In this document: positions 43,547 through 52,421 of the stretch, in pieces
Numbering within the stretch: the stretch's first letter is position 1
Layout of the letters: each line of letters opens with the position of its first letter
NCBI GenBank assembly: GCA_947177225.1
Contig: CAMWTS010000004.1
Coordinates: forward strand, 1 to 64,000
Direction: 5' to 3'
DNA: 64,000 bases
DNA from: an uncultured Alistipes sp.
Lineage (GTDB): Bacteria; Bacteroidota; Bacteroidia; Bacteroidales; Rikenellaceae
Position numbers and translations under genes: made by a program
Notes under the pieces: generated by a model
Told to the model about the DNA's origin: nothing
Seen by the model: the letters and a program-made list of their open reading frames with translations, nothing else
The model's database searches: none

Positions 43547-44902
43547 ATGTCGAAAAACATTAAATTACGTAAAGGTCTCGACATTAATCTGCAAGGACGC
43601 GCCGCAGAGCAGTTGTCGGTTTTGCCGATGGCAGCTTCGTATGCCGTGTCTCCGCTTGATTACGAGAACATTACTCCTAAGTTGTTGGTGAAGGTGGGTG
43701 ACCGTGTGAAGGCCGGCGGAGCGTTGTTCTTCGATAAGAACAATCCTCGCGTGCTGTTCACATCGCCCGTCAGCGGAGTGGTTTCAGCCGTCAATCGCGG
43801 CGAGAAGCGCAAGCTGCTGAATGTCGTTGTCGACGCCGATGCCGAGCAGGTCTACGAGGAGTTCTCGAAAGTCGATTTGCGCAATGCTTCGCGCGAAGAG
43901 ATCGTCGAAATCCTTTTGGCTTCGGGATTGTGGACACGTCTGGTTCAGCGTCCCTACGGCGTTATCGCCGATCCCGGACAGAAACCTAAGGCTGTGTTCG
44001 TCTCGGCTTTCGATTCTGCGCCTCTGGCTCCCGACTACAACTTCGTGTTGAAAGACGAGAAGGCTGCTTTGCAGTGCGGTATGGAGGTGCTGTCGCGTCT
44101 GACCGACGGTCGTGTTCACCTCTCTGCCCGTAACGGTTCGGAGGGTTACATGCCTTCGATCGAAGGCGTGGAGCATCATACCTTCTCAGGCAAGCACCCC
44201 GTGGGTAATGTGGGCGTGCAGATCCATCACATCGATCCCATTGCCAAAGGCGAGATCGTGTGGTCGGTCGGCGTGCAGGACGTGGCTCTCATCGGCCGCC
44301 TGTTCATTTCGGGACGTCTCGATATGTCGAAGACCGTCGCCGTTGCCGGCAGCGAAGTCGCCGAGCCAAAGTATTGCCGTGTGATAAGCGGTGCTCCGGT
44401 GGCTTCGATTCTCGAAGGCAACCTGCGCCGTCAGGCCGATGGCGACAGCGTGCGCATCATATCGGGCAACGTATTGACGGGTCGCAAGGTGGCTGCCGAC
44501 GGCTACATCTCGGCCGATGCCGACATGATAACGGTGATCCCCGAGGGCGACAAATACGAGCTGTTGGGCTGGGCTATGCCGCGCATGCACCGATTCTCGG
44601 TGTCGCGCGCATATTTTTCATGGCTGTGTCCGCGCAAGGCCTATCGCCTCGATACCAATCTCAACGGCGGCGAGCGTCCGTTCGTGGTTACGGGTCTCTA
44701 CGAGCAGTATCTGCCCATGGACATCTATCCGATGTATCTGTTGAAGGCCATTCTGGCTCAGGACATCGACAAGATGGAGAGCCTGGGCATATATGAAGTA
44801 TTGCCCGAAGATTTCGCGTTGTGCGAGTTCGTCGATCCCTCGAAGATCGAGATCCAGCAGATTGTTCGCGACGGTATTAACCTAATGATTAAGGAGAGTT
44901 AA
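43547..44902 (+). CDS. nqrA: Na+-translocating NADH:quinone reductase subunit A
   Basis: First gene of the six-gene NQR complex, which oxidises NADH, reduces quinone and pumps sodium. NqrA is a peripheral cytoplasmic subunit associated with quinone binding. 451 residues, standard length. The N-terminal RnfC-like barrel (KLRKGLDINLQGRAAEQ) is followed by VKVGDRVKAGGALFFDKNNP, a lipoyl-like hairpin. nqrB starts 3 bases after its stop. Together the six genes give an intact set (A to F) in the usual order. Confidence 0.96.
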   Translation: MSKNIKLRKGLDINLQGRAAEQLSVLPMAASYAVSPLDYENITPKLLVKVGDRVKAGGALFFDKNNPRVLFTSPVSGVVSAVNRGEKRKLLNVVVDADAEQVYEEFSKVDLRNASREEIVEILLASGLWTRLVQRPYGVIADPGQKPKAVFVSAFDSAPLAPDYNFVLKDEKAALQCGMEVLSRLTDGRVHLSARNGSEGYMPSIEGVEHHTFSGKHPVGNVGVQIHHIDPIAKGEIVWSVGVQDVALIGRLFISGRLDMSKTVAVAGSEVAEPKYCRVISGAPVASILEGNLRRQADGDSVRIISGNVLTGRKVAADGYISADADMITVIPEGDKYELLGWAMPRMHRFSVSRAYFSWLCPRKAYRLDTNLNGGERPFVVTGLYEQYLPMDIYPMYLLKAILAQDIDKMESLGIYEVLPEDFALCEFVDPSKIEIQQIVRDGINLMIKES

Positions 44903-44905
44903 GCT

Positions 44906-46099
44906 ATGGGATTGCGTAAAATGGTAGATAAAATGAAACCCACCTTCTCCAAGGGAGGCAAGCTGGGTTTCCTGGCTTCGACTTTCGATGCGTTCGAAAC
45001 GTTCCTGTTCGTGCCCAATACCACTACGACCAAGGGAGCTCATATCCGCGACTGCAACGATATGAAGCGTACGATGATCGTCGTGGTCGTTGCACTCATG
45101 CCGGCCTTGCTGTTCGGTATGTACAATGTGGGTTATCAGGTGGGCATGACTGGCTTCGATGCCTTCTGGTTCGGCCTGCTGAAAGTATTGCCCATAATCG
45201 TCGTATCGTACGTGGTGGGTCTGGCCATCGAGTTCGGTTTCGCGCAGTCGCGCGGCCATGAGGTCAACGAGGGATTCCTTGTGACGGGTCTTTTGATCCC
45301 GATGATAATGCCGGTCGACGTGCCTCTGTGGATCGTGGCTCTGTCTACGGCCTTTGCCGTCGTATTCGGCAAGGAGGTATTCGGCGGTACGGGTATGAAC
45401 GTCTTCAACCCTGCACTTCTGGCACGTGCATTCGCATTCTTCGCCTATACGCCCCAGATGTCGGGCGAGAAGGTGTGGTATGCGTGCGATGCCGTATCGG
45501 GTGCCACCGCTTTGGAGACTCTCTCGACTGCGGGTGAGCTGGGCGTGCATGCGGCCGACGGCACAAGCGTCTCTGTGTGCGATGCTTTCTTCGGCTTTAT
45601 CCCCGGCAGCATCGGCGAGACCTCGACTCTGGCCATTCTGATCGGTGCGGCCATACTGCTCTTCACGGGCGTATCGTCGTGGCGAACGATGGTTAGCGTA
45701 TTCGTCGGCGGTTTCGTCATGGCATTGGTCTTCAACTGGATCGCGCCGAGTATCGAGATTCCGGCCGATGCGGCAGAGGACGTCGCCGCTGCGCTGACCT
45801 CGAAGAAGGCATTCATGTCGATAGCTCCCTATATGCACCTCATCGTCGGCGGTTTCGCGTTCGGTGCCGTGTTCATGGCTACCGATCCGGTTACCTCGTC
45901 GCAGACCAATACGGGTAAGTATATCGTCGGTTTCATGACCGGTGCGCTTGCCATCGTGATCCGCGTCTGCAACCCGGCCTATCCGGAGGGTATGATGTTG
46001 TCGATCCTGTTTATGAACGCTCTCACGCCGCTGGTAGACTATTTCGTGGTCGAGCGCAACATGTCGCGTCGTAAACGTCGTATTAAAACTGTAAAATAG
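44906..46099 (+). CDS. nqrB: Na+-translocating NADH:quinone reductase subunit B
   Basis: 397 residues with about ten membrane helices; the main Na+-channel subunit. It carries a covalent FMN on threonine: the motif is DAVSGATALETL, where the Thr of SGAT is the attachment site (made by ApbE, not in this window). The N-terminal amphipathic stretch and the GGTGMNVFNPALLARAF segment are conserved. It lies between nqrA (3-base gap) and nqrC (7-base gap). Confidence 0.96.
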   Translation: MGLRKMVDKMKPTFSKGGKLGFLASTFDAFETFLFVPNTTTTKGAHIRDCNDMKRTMIVVVVALMPALLFGMYNVGYQVGMTGFDAFWFGLLKVLPIIVVSYVVGLAIEFGFAQSRGHEVNEGFLVTGLLIPMIMPVDVPLWIVALSTAFAVVFGKEVFGGTGMNVFNPALLARAFAFFAYTPQMSGEKVWYACDAVSGATALETLSTAGELGVHAADGTSVSVCDAFFGFIPGSIGETSTLAILIGAAILLFTGVSSWRTMVSVFVGGFVMALVFNWIAPSIEIPADAAEDVAAALTSKKAFMSIAPYMHLIVGGFAFGAVFMATDPVTSSQTNTGKYIVGFMTGALAIVIRVCNPAYPEGMMLSILFMNALTPLVDYFVVERNMSRRKRRIKTVK

Positions 46100-46106
46100 G
46101 TGAGTT

Positions 46107-46949
46107 ATGGCAATCAATAAAAATTCCAACGCATATATCATTATGTATACGGTGGTCATGGTCGTGGTCGTTGCCACGCTGCTGACCTTTGCCGCAACAT
46201 CTCTGAAAGATCGTCAGAACGCCAATGCCGAGAACGAGAAGAAGTCGGCCATCATGGCGGCTCTGGGCATGGCCGGTGGCTCGACCGAGCAGGCTGTCAA
46301 GGATTTCGACGAGATGATCGTTCCGGCGTTAATCGTCGACGGTGTCTTCACTCCCCAGTACGACGAGACCGGTGAGGCCTATGATGCCAAACCCGTTCTG
46401 GACAAGCTGGCCGATTTGAAGGGTCTTGCCGCCGCAGAGAACGAGTTACCTATATTTAAATATGAGAAGGACGATGCGGTGCGTTACGTTATCCCCGTAT
46501 CGGGTAAGGGTCTTTGGGACTCTATCTGGGGATACATAGCCTTGAAAGAGGACGGTAACACCATTGCCGGTGCCGTGTTCGGCCACAAGGGCGAGACTCC
46601 CGGTCTGGGCGCCGAGATCGCAACGCCTGCGCATCAGTCGGAGTATGTAGATCAGCAACTCTTCGACGATAATGGCAATTTCGTATCTGTCAAGCTCGTC
46701 AAGGGAGGTGCGACTCCCGGCAGCAAGCACGAGGTCGATGCCATCACCGGCGGTACGAAAACCTCGGACGGCGTGACTCTCATGCTCAAAAACGGTTTGT
46801 CGAAGTACGAAGGTTTCCTCAGAACGCTCTCTGCGACTGCGGCCGAGGATACCACTCTGGCCGACGATGCCGTTTCGGAGCCTGCACTCGACGAAGCGTT
46901 CGATGCCGAGACCATCGATGTCAAACCCACTAACGTAGAGGAGGAATAG
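46107..46949 (+). CDS. nqrC: Na+-translocating NADH:quinone reductase subunit C
   Basis: 280 residues. One N-terminal membrane helix (about 10-32) and a periplasmic domain carrying the second covalent FMN, on Thr in [10 protein letters not shown] (about 211-220; TGGT in place of the common SGAT). After the FMN domain a C-terminal acidic tail of about 40 residues (from [14 protein letters not shown]) extends beyond the core. Its function is unknown. Confidence 0.94.
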   Translation: MAINKNSNAYIIMYTVVMVVVVATLLTFAATSLKDRQNANAENEKKSAIMAALGMAGGSTEQAVKDFDEMIVPALIVDGVFTPQYDETGEAYDAKPVLDKLADLKGLAAAENELPIFKYEKDDAVRYVIPVSGKGLWDSIWGYIALKEDGNTIAGAVFGHKGETPGLGAEIATPAHQSEYVDQQLFDDNGNFVSVKLVKGGATPGSKHEVDAITGGTKTSDGVTLMLKNGLSKYEGFLRTLSATAAEDTTLADDAVSEPALDEAFDAETIDVKPTNVEEE

Positions 46950-46953
46950 CATT

Positions 46954-47556
46954 ATGAAATTAAATTCTAACATAACGGCTCCGCTCGGCGGAAACAATCC
47001 CGTTGTCGTGCAGATCCTCGGTATCTGCTCGGCTCTGGCCGTTACGGTCAAGCTCGAACCCGCCGTGGTGATGGGTCTTTCGGTGATCTTCGTTACGGCG
47101 TTCGCCAATCTGGTGATGTCGCTGTTGCGCAACGGCATACCTTCGCGTATACGTATCATCGTGCAGCTGGTGGTTATCGCCACTCTGGTGATTCTGGTGG
47201 ATCAGGTGTTGCGCGCTTTCGCCTACGACGTATCGAAACAGCTGTCGGTGTATGTCGGTCTTATCATCACCAACTGTATCGTCATGGGTCGTGTCGAGGC
47301 CTACGCTCTGGGTCACAAACCCTGGGAGTCGCTGCTCGACGGTATAGGCAACGGTCTGGGCTATGCGCTTATTCTCGTGATCGTGGCATTTTTCCGCGAG
47401 TTGTTCGGTTCGGGCACTCTGTTCGGCATCGACATCATCGCTCGTTTCGGCTATGTGGGCAACTCGCTTATGCTGTTCCCGCCCATGGCGCTGATTATCG
47501 TCGGCTGTATCATCTGGGTACACCGTTCGTTTAACAAAGATTTACAGGAAAAGTAG
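46954..47556 (+). CDS. nqrD: Na+-translocating NADH:quinone reductase subunit D
   Basis: 200 residues and about six membrane helices, one of two homologous integral subunits (with NqrE) that form an inverted pair and bind an Fe-S centre between them. The motifs [18 protein letters not shown] and [15 protein letters not shown] are present. It starts 4 bases after nqrC. Confidence 0.95.
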   Translation: MKLNSNITAPLGGNNPVVVQILGICSALAVTVKLEPAVVMGLSVIFVTAFANLVMSLLRNGIPSRIRIIVQLVVIATLVILVDQVLRAFAYDVSKQLSVYVGLIITNCIVMGRVEAYALGHKPWESLLDGIGNGLGYALILVIVAFFRELFGSGTLFGIDIIARFGYVGNSLMLFPPMALIIVGCIIWVHRSFNKDLQEK

Positions 47557-47567
47557 GAGGGTGAAGT

Positions 47568-48173
47568 ATGGAAACATTGAATCTTTTTATCCGTTCGATA
47601 TTTATCGACAACATGGTCTTTGCCTTCTTCTTCGGCATGTGCTCTTACATCGCCGTATCGAAGAGTGTGAAGACGGCCATCGGTCTCGGCGCAGCCGTTA
47701 CCTTCGTCATGGTCATGACCGTACCTTTGAACTACCTGCTCAACCAGTATGTCCTCTTGCCCGATGCGCTCGGTGAGGGCATCGACCTGAGCTTCCTTTC
47801 GTTCATCATCTTCATCGCCGTGATTGCAGCTTTCGTGCAGCTCGTGGAGATGATCGTGGAGAAGTTCTCGCCGACGCTCTACAACCAGCTGGGTATATTC
47901 CTTCCGCTTATAGCCGTCAACTGCGCCATTATGGGCGGTTCGCTCTTCATGCAGCAGAAGGTCGGCGAGTCGATCATGAACGTCGGCGATTCGGTTGTCT
48001 ACGGTCTGGGTTCCGGTCTGGGCTGGTGGCTGGCTATCGTCATGATGGCCGCGATCCGCGAGAAGATCACCTACTCGCATGTCCCCGCAGCATTGAAGGG
48101 CCCCGGCATCGCGTTCATCATCACCGGTCTGATGGGTATCGCGTTCATGATCTTTACGGGTATTCAGTTATAA
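47568..48173 (+). CDS. nqrE: Na+-translocating NADH:quinone reductase subunit E
   Basis: 201 residues and about six membrane helices, partner of NqrD. The motifs [15 protein letters not shown] and [15 protein letters not shown] hold the conserved cysteines thought to ligate the intramembrane iron. It lies 11 bases after nqrD. Confidence 0.95.
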   Translation: METLNLFIRSIFIDNMVFAFFFGMCSYIAVSKSVKTAIGLGAAVTFVMVMTVPLNYLLNQYVLLPDALGEGIDLSFLSFIIFIAVIAAFVQLVEMIVEKFSPTLYNQLGIFLPLIAVNCAIMGGSLFMQQKVGESIMNVGDSVVYGLGSGLGWWLAIVMMAAIREKITYSHVPAALKGPGIAFIITGLMGIAFMIFTGIQL

Positions 48174-48197
48174 ACCTTTAATAAGAGACTTTAAGGA

Positions 48198-49454
48198 ATG
48201 AAAATCATATTAATTGCAATCGTTGCCTTCCTTGCCGTAACGCTCGTTTTGGTGTTGCTGCTGCTCTTAGCGAAGGCCAAACTGACTTCATCGGGTCCGG
48301 TGAAGATCGATATCAACGACGGCGATAAGGTGTTGGAGGTTACAGCCGGTTCGACGTTGCTCTCTACGCTCGGCGATCAGGGCATATTCCTGCCTTCGGC
48401 CTGCGGCGGTAAGGGCGCATGCGGACAGTGCAAGTGCCAGGTAGTCGAGGGCGGCGGATCTATTCTGCCCACCGAGACCGGATTCTTCAATCGTCGTCAG
48501 ATCCTCGATCACTGGCGTCTTGGCTGCCAGGTCAAGGTGAAGGAGGATATGAAGATCAAGGTGCCGGCATCGGTGCTCAGCATCAAGAAGTGGGAGTGCG
48601 AGGTGGTGTCGAACCACAACGTGGCTACCTTCATCAAGGAGTTCGTCGTGAAACTTCCGGAGGGCGAGCATCTCAACTTCCGCAGCGGCGGTTATATTCA
48701 GATCGATGTGCCGGCTATCACGGTCGACTACAAGGATATCGATGTCGATCCCGAATACCGCGAGGATTGGGAGAAGATGGGCGTATTCAACTTGAAGATG
48801 GTCAATCCCGAACCGCAGGTACGTGCCTACTCGTGCGCAACCTACCCGGCCGAGGGCGACATCATCAAGCTCAACGTCCGCATCGCCACACCTCCGTTCG
48901 ATCGTGCCAAGGGTGGCTTCATGGACGTTAATCCGGGTGTATGCTCGTCGTATATCTACTCTCTGAAACCGGGCGACAAGATCACCATGTCGGGTCCGTT
49001 CGGCGAGTTCTTCCTGCCCGACAACCTGCCCGACGATCAGGAGCTGGTATTCATCGGCGGCGGTGCCGGTATGGCGCCCATGCGTTCGCATATCATGCAC
49101 CTGTTCCGCACCGAAAAGACCAAGCGTCCCGTATCGTTCTTCTACGGCGCTCGCTCGTTGAAGGAGGCTTTCTATCTCGACGACTATCATCAGATCGAGA
49201 AGGATTTCCCCAATTTCCATTTCCACCTTGCTCTCGACCGTCCCGATCCGGAGGCCGATGCCGCAGGCGTGAAGTACACCGCAGGCTTCGTTCACAACGT
49301 TTTGTACGAGACCTATCTCAAAAATCACGAGGAGCCCGAAGGCATCATCTATCTGATGTGCGGACCTCCGATGATGTCGCAGTCGGTAGTCAACCTGCTC
49401 GACAGTCTCGGAGTGCCGGAGGAGAATATTCTCTTCGATAATTTCGGTGCGTAG
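48198..49454 (+). CDS. nqrF: Na+-translocating NADH:quinone reductase subunit F
   Basis: 418 residues, the electron entry subunit. The N-terminal membrane helix (about 3-24) is followed by a plant-type [2Fe-2S] domain, with ligands in ACGGKGACGQCKC and a final Cys at LGCQV. A ferredoxin reductase module follows, with the FAD motif RAYSCATYP and the NADH motif FIGGGAGMAPMRSH. The final FDNFGA C-terminus matches the family. The coding region ends 2 bases before a long palindromic repeat that may end the transcript. Confidence 0.96.
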   Translation: MKIILIAIVAFLAVTLVLVLLLLLAKAKLTSSGPVKIDINDGDKVLEVTAGSTLLSTLGDQGIFLPSACGGKGACGQCKCQVVEGGGSILPTETGFFNRRQILDHWRLGCQVKVKEDMKIKVPASVLSIKKWECEVVSNHNVATFIKEFVVKLPEGEHLNFRSGGYIQIDVPAITVDYKDIDVDPEYREDWEKMGVFNLKMVNPEPQVRAYSCATYPAEGDIIKLNVRIATPPFDRAKGGFMDVNPGVCSSYIYSLKPGDKITMSGPFGEFFLPDNLPDDQELVFIGGGAGMAPMRSHIMHLFRTEKTKRPVSFFYGARSLKEAFYLDDYHQIEKDFPNFHFHLALDRPDPEADAAGVKYTAGFVHNVLYETYLKNHEEPEGIIYLMCGPPMMSQSVVNLLDSLGVPEENILFDNFGA

Positions 49455-49455
49455 T

Positions 49456-49656
49456 CTTTTTTCGTGAAAAGGCGTCATTTACTGCGCCTCGTTCTAATCC
49501 GCAAATGGGCAGTACGTCAAGTACAGCCCATCTGCGGATTTTTCACGTGCGGCTTCATTTTATGCACTTTTTCTCGCCGCGGCAAAGTCGAAGTAAACTT
49601 CGCTTTGCTCGTCCGGCTTAACGAAAAAGTTGTAACTAACACCTTTTGACGAAAAA
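49456..49656 (+). repeat. Long palindromic repeat element (family A), right after nqrF
   Basis: Outer inverted arms TTTTTTCGTGAAAAGGCGT and ACACCTTTTGACGAAAAA. Inner hairpin AATCCGCAAATGGGCAGTAC / GTACAGCCCATCTGCGGATT with loop GTCAA. It begins 2 bases after the nqrF stop codon. Related copies are at 38539, 57852 and 57983. Confidence 0.8.
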
Positions 49657-50290
49657 GGTGGTTTGTGGTTCTTGGGCTGTTTTCCGTGAAAAGCGGCATT
49701 CTGCTGCCGCGCGCTCGTTCTGTCATTCTGAGGAGCGGCCAATGGTCGCGACGTGAGAATCTCTATCGGCGCGGAAAACAGCGCTCCCGCCTGCGAGACT
49801 CCCACGTCGCCTGCGGCTCCTCGGAGTGACAGCTGGTTGTCATTTCGAGCATCAGCGAGAAATCTGTGCGCGATGATTTCCACTCTGTCATTCTGAGGAG
49901 CGTGCTATGCACGCGACGTGAGAATCCCAGTTGAGTGTGACATGCCCACAGTTCTGTCATTCTGAGGCGGACGGTACGTCCGACGTGAGAATCTCTATCG
50001 GCGCGGAAAACAGCGCTTCCGCCTGCGAGACTCCCACGTCGCCTGCGGCTCCTCGGAGTGACAATTCAGAAGAGACTACCACGTCGCAACTTTGTTGTTC
50101 CTCGGAGTGACAATTACCGATGTCGAGACTCCCACGTCGCCTGCGGCTCCTCGGAGTGACAGCTGGTTGTCATTTCGAGCATCAGCGAGAAATCTGTGCG
50201 CGATGATTTCCGCTGTCTTTTAACATTAACATGCTGCCGGTCTTGTCTTCCCCAGATGTCTCACTTCGTTCGACATGACAAAGTAATCGA
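49657..50290 (+). repeat. Mosaic of REPIN-like and other short repeats
   Basis: No gene. It contains a half copy of family A (from 49679) that runs into a REPIN-like element (49721-49831), a left half-unit (49886-49929), a second full element (49955-50063) and two more right half-units ending at 50110 and 50161. It also contains two copies of TGTCATTTCGAGCATCAGCG (49839-49881, 50169-50211) and one TTCGACATGACA motif (50249-50280). An 88-bp segment is repeated exactly at 49794-49881 and 50124-50211. Confidence 0.85.
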
Positions 50291-50581
50291 ATATGCCATA
50301 GCTTACTAAGCCCGATATCCGGTATTGCTCCGACCTTGCCACGCCCCGCATGGAGCGCGACTTGTCGCGCGACGAAAGTCCCCTCCGAGGAGGGGATTTA
50401 GGAGAGGGTCAGAATTGTACAACGGCGCAAGCCGTCGCTTCGTGGTCGATATTTGTTTTTCCATTTCGCGCATCGGCGGGAGTCTCATGTGCGACTGATT
50501 GCGCGATCCGGCTATTCTTTTATGGGTGCGGGTTGCGTCGTGTCGCGGTACGATCAATGTGCTGTTAGTTTGTCTGGCATA
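50291..50581. other. Non-coding stretch before ftsY
   Basis: About 290 bases with no gene. It contains a short dyad (CCCCTCCGAGGAGGGG at 50380-50395) and a Gly/Arg-codon-like skew of no clear meaning. The ftsY promoter starts at its end. Confidence 0.5.
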
Positions 50582-50613
50582 TTTGTATGCTTGTCTAATT
50601 TTTTGTAATTTTG
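50582..50613 (+). promoter_or_regulatory. Promoter of ftsY
   Basis: TTTG (50582-50585), 20-nt spacer, TAATTTTG (50606-50613); start codon 23 nt later. Confidence 0.8.
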
Positions 50614-50635
50614 TCGGGATATAATATGTAGAGAT

Positions 50636-51643
50636 ATGGGATTTTTCGATCTGTTTAAGAAAAAACAAGATACGCCTGCTAACTCGCAGCAGCCGGAGGT
50701 TTCGGCCGAGGCCGAAAAGCGAGAGTTGGAGGCCGGTTTGGAGAAGACTAAAAGCGGTTTCTTCTCGAAGCTGACGCGTGCAATAGCCGGTCGCTCGACT
50801 GTCGATGCCGAGGTGTTGGACGAGTTGGAGGAGGTGCTGATAACCTCGGACGTGGGTGTGGAGACTACGGTCAAGATCATCGAGCGCATTGAGGCGCGCA
50901 TAGCCCGCGACAAATATATGAACACATCGGAGCTTCACTCCATCTTGCGCGACGAGATCGCTTCGCTGATGGAGGAGTCGCACTCGTCGGTGCAGAACTT
51001 CGGCATCGAGGTTAAGCCCGGTACGCCATACGTGATGATGGTAGTCGGTGTCAACGGAGCCGGAAAGACCACGACCATAGGCAAGCTGGCCGCGCAGCTG
51101 GTGCGGGCAGGCAATAAGGTGGTAATCGGCGCTGCCGATACATTCCGCGCCGCGGCTATCGATCAGCTGGCTGTGTGGGCGGAGCGTGCCGGTGCTTCTA
51201 TGGTGCGTCAGCAGATGGGATCCGACCCTGCGTCTGTGGCTTACGACACTCTGCGTTCGGCTGTGGCGAGCGGTGCCGATGTAGTGCTGATCGATACTGC
51301 TGGCCGACTCCACAACAAAGTGGGACTGATGAACGAGCTGACGAAGATTCGAAACGTCATGGCCAAGGTCATACCCGATGCGCCGCATGAGGTGATGCTC
51401 GTGCTGGACGGCTCGACCGGCCAGAATGCTTTCGAGCAGGCCAAACAGTTTACGCAGGCCACGCAGGTGACTTCGCTCACCATAACCAAACTCGACGGCA
51501 CGGCCAAGGGAGGTGTGGTCATCGGTATCAGCGACCGTTTTCATATTCCGGTGAGGTATATCGGCATAGGCGAGGGTATCGATCAGTTGAAGATGTTCGA
51601 TCGCAAGGAGTTCGTAAGAGCCATGTTCGGCGATGAAAATTAA
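50636..51643 (+). CDS. ftsY: Signal recognition particle receptor FtsY
   Basis: GTPase that docks SRP-ribosome complexes at the membrane. 335 residues with a short acidic/charged N-terminal A region (about 1-45) in place of the long one of E. coli. The N domain helices follow, then the G domain: G1 GVNGAGKTTTIGK (138-150), the IBD region AADTFRAAAIDQL, G3 DTAGRLHN and G4 TKLDGTAKGG. It is followed by the DUF4919-like gene, which overlaps its end by 11 bases if the first ATG of that gene is used. Confidence 0.96.
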   Translation: MGFFDLFKKKQDTPANSQQPEVSAEAEKRELEAGLEKTKSGFFSKLTRAIAGRSTVDAEVLDELEEVLITSDVGVETTVKIIERIEARIARDKYMNTSELHSILRDEIASLMEESHSSVQNFGIEVKPGTPYVMMVVGVNGAGKTTTIGKLAAQLVRAGNKVVIGAADTFRAAAIDQLAVWAERAGASMVRQQMGSDPASVAYDTLRSAVASGADVVLIDTAGRLHNKVGLMNELTKIRNVMAKVIPDAPHEVMLVLDGSTGQNAFEQAKQFTQATQVTSLTITKLDGTAKGGVVIGISDRFHIPVRYIGIGEGIDQLKMFDRKEFVRAMFGDEN

Positions 51644-52421
51644 CCGTACAATGAAGAGCTTGTTGCTTTCCGTCGCAGTCGCGGCATTCTGGTGTGCCGA
51701 CTTGGCAGCGCAGGAGGTTGTTGCGGCTGAATCTGCATCGACAGCCGATGACGATCTGACTGCCGGATACCGATTTGTCAAGAGCCGTCCCAACGGCGAC
51801 TGGTATATCGACTATCGCGCCATGGGAGAGGAGGCTCGCAACGACGACCATTTCGCCGCCCTGGCCGAGCGTTTCATCGCAGCCGACTCTGCGTTGGGTG
51901 TCGAGGATATACAAGTGCTGTATTACGGCCGCGCCTATCGTGATGATTATGCCGGCGGTTACGGCCTCTGCGCGGATATAGGCGAATTGATCGATGCGCA
52001 GTGCTATGACGAGGCTTTCGATTTGTGTGTCGAGCGTCGGAAGAGCGATCCCGCTTCGCCCTGTCTTTTGCGTCTGCTTCACGAGGCTGCCTCGAAAAAG
52101 AGTCGGCCGGCAACGGAGCGGGAGTTGTCGGATTTGGAGCGCAGCTATGAATTCGTGCTGAATGTCATCAGCTATTCGGGCAACGGAACGATGTTGGCGC
52201 CATATATGGTCGCCGCCGTCGAAGATGAATATGAGTTTATGATTAATAAGCTGGGTATTACTGAGATACAGATGCAGCAGCGTGTGGCCATGGACGACGG
52301 TACTCAATGCGATATCATTACGGTGGCCGAGGGCGAAGGCTCCGATTCGGAGAACGACGAAGTGTGGTTCAATGTCGATATGCCGTCGGCTGTTCAGAAT
52401 AAATCAGGAGAAAATAAATGA
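51633..52421 (+). CDS. Exported DUF4919-like protein
   Basis: 262 residues. The signal peptide starts at the second Met (MKSLLLSVAVAAFWCADLAAQ; ATG 51651), so the first ATG at 51633 may not be used. The mature part carries a conserved-looking core (YRFVKSRPNGDWYIDYRAM, AERFIAADSAL, YYGRAYRDDYAGG) that resembles DUF4919, an uncharacterised family of Bacteroidales exported proteins. Its C-terminus is very acidic. It lies between ftsY and rimO and overlaps rimO by 4 bases, so it is co-translated with housekeeping genes, an unusual place for an exported protein of unknown role. Confidence 0.6.
   Translation: MKINRTMKSLLLSVAVAAFWCADLAAQEVVAAESASTADDDLTAGYRFVKSRPNGDWYIDYRAMGEEARNDDHFAALAERFIAADSALGVEDIQVLYYGRAYRDDYAGGYGLCADIGELIDAQCYDEAFDLCVERRKSDPASPCLLRLLHEAASKKSRPATERELSDLERSYEFVLNVISYSGNGTMLAPYMVAAVEDEYEFMINKLGITEIQMQQRVAMDDGTQCDIITVAEGEGSDSENDEVWFNVDMPSAVQNKSGENK

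Noticed and set aside
49721..50161. CRISPR array
   Set aside because: The repeats are inverted, of unequal spacing and themselves variable; no cas genes are present.
50306..51793. 495-codon minus-strand frame over ftsY
   Set aside because: Antisense to ftsY, which has all GTPase motifs and a consensus promoter.
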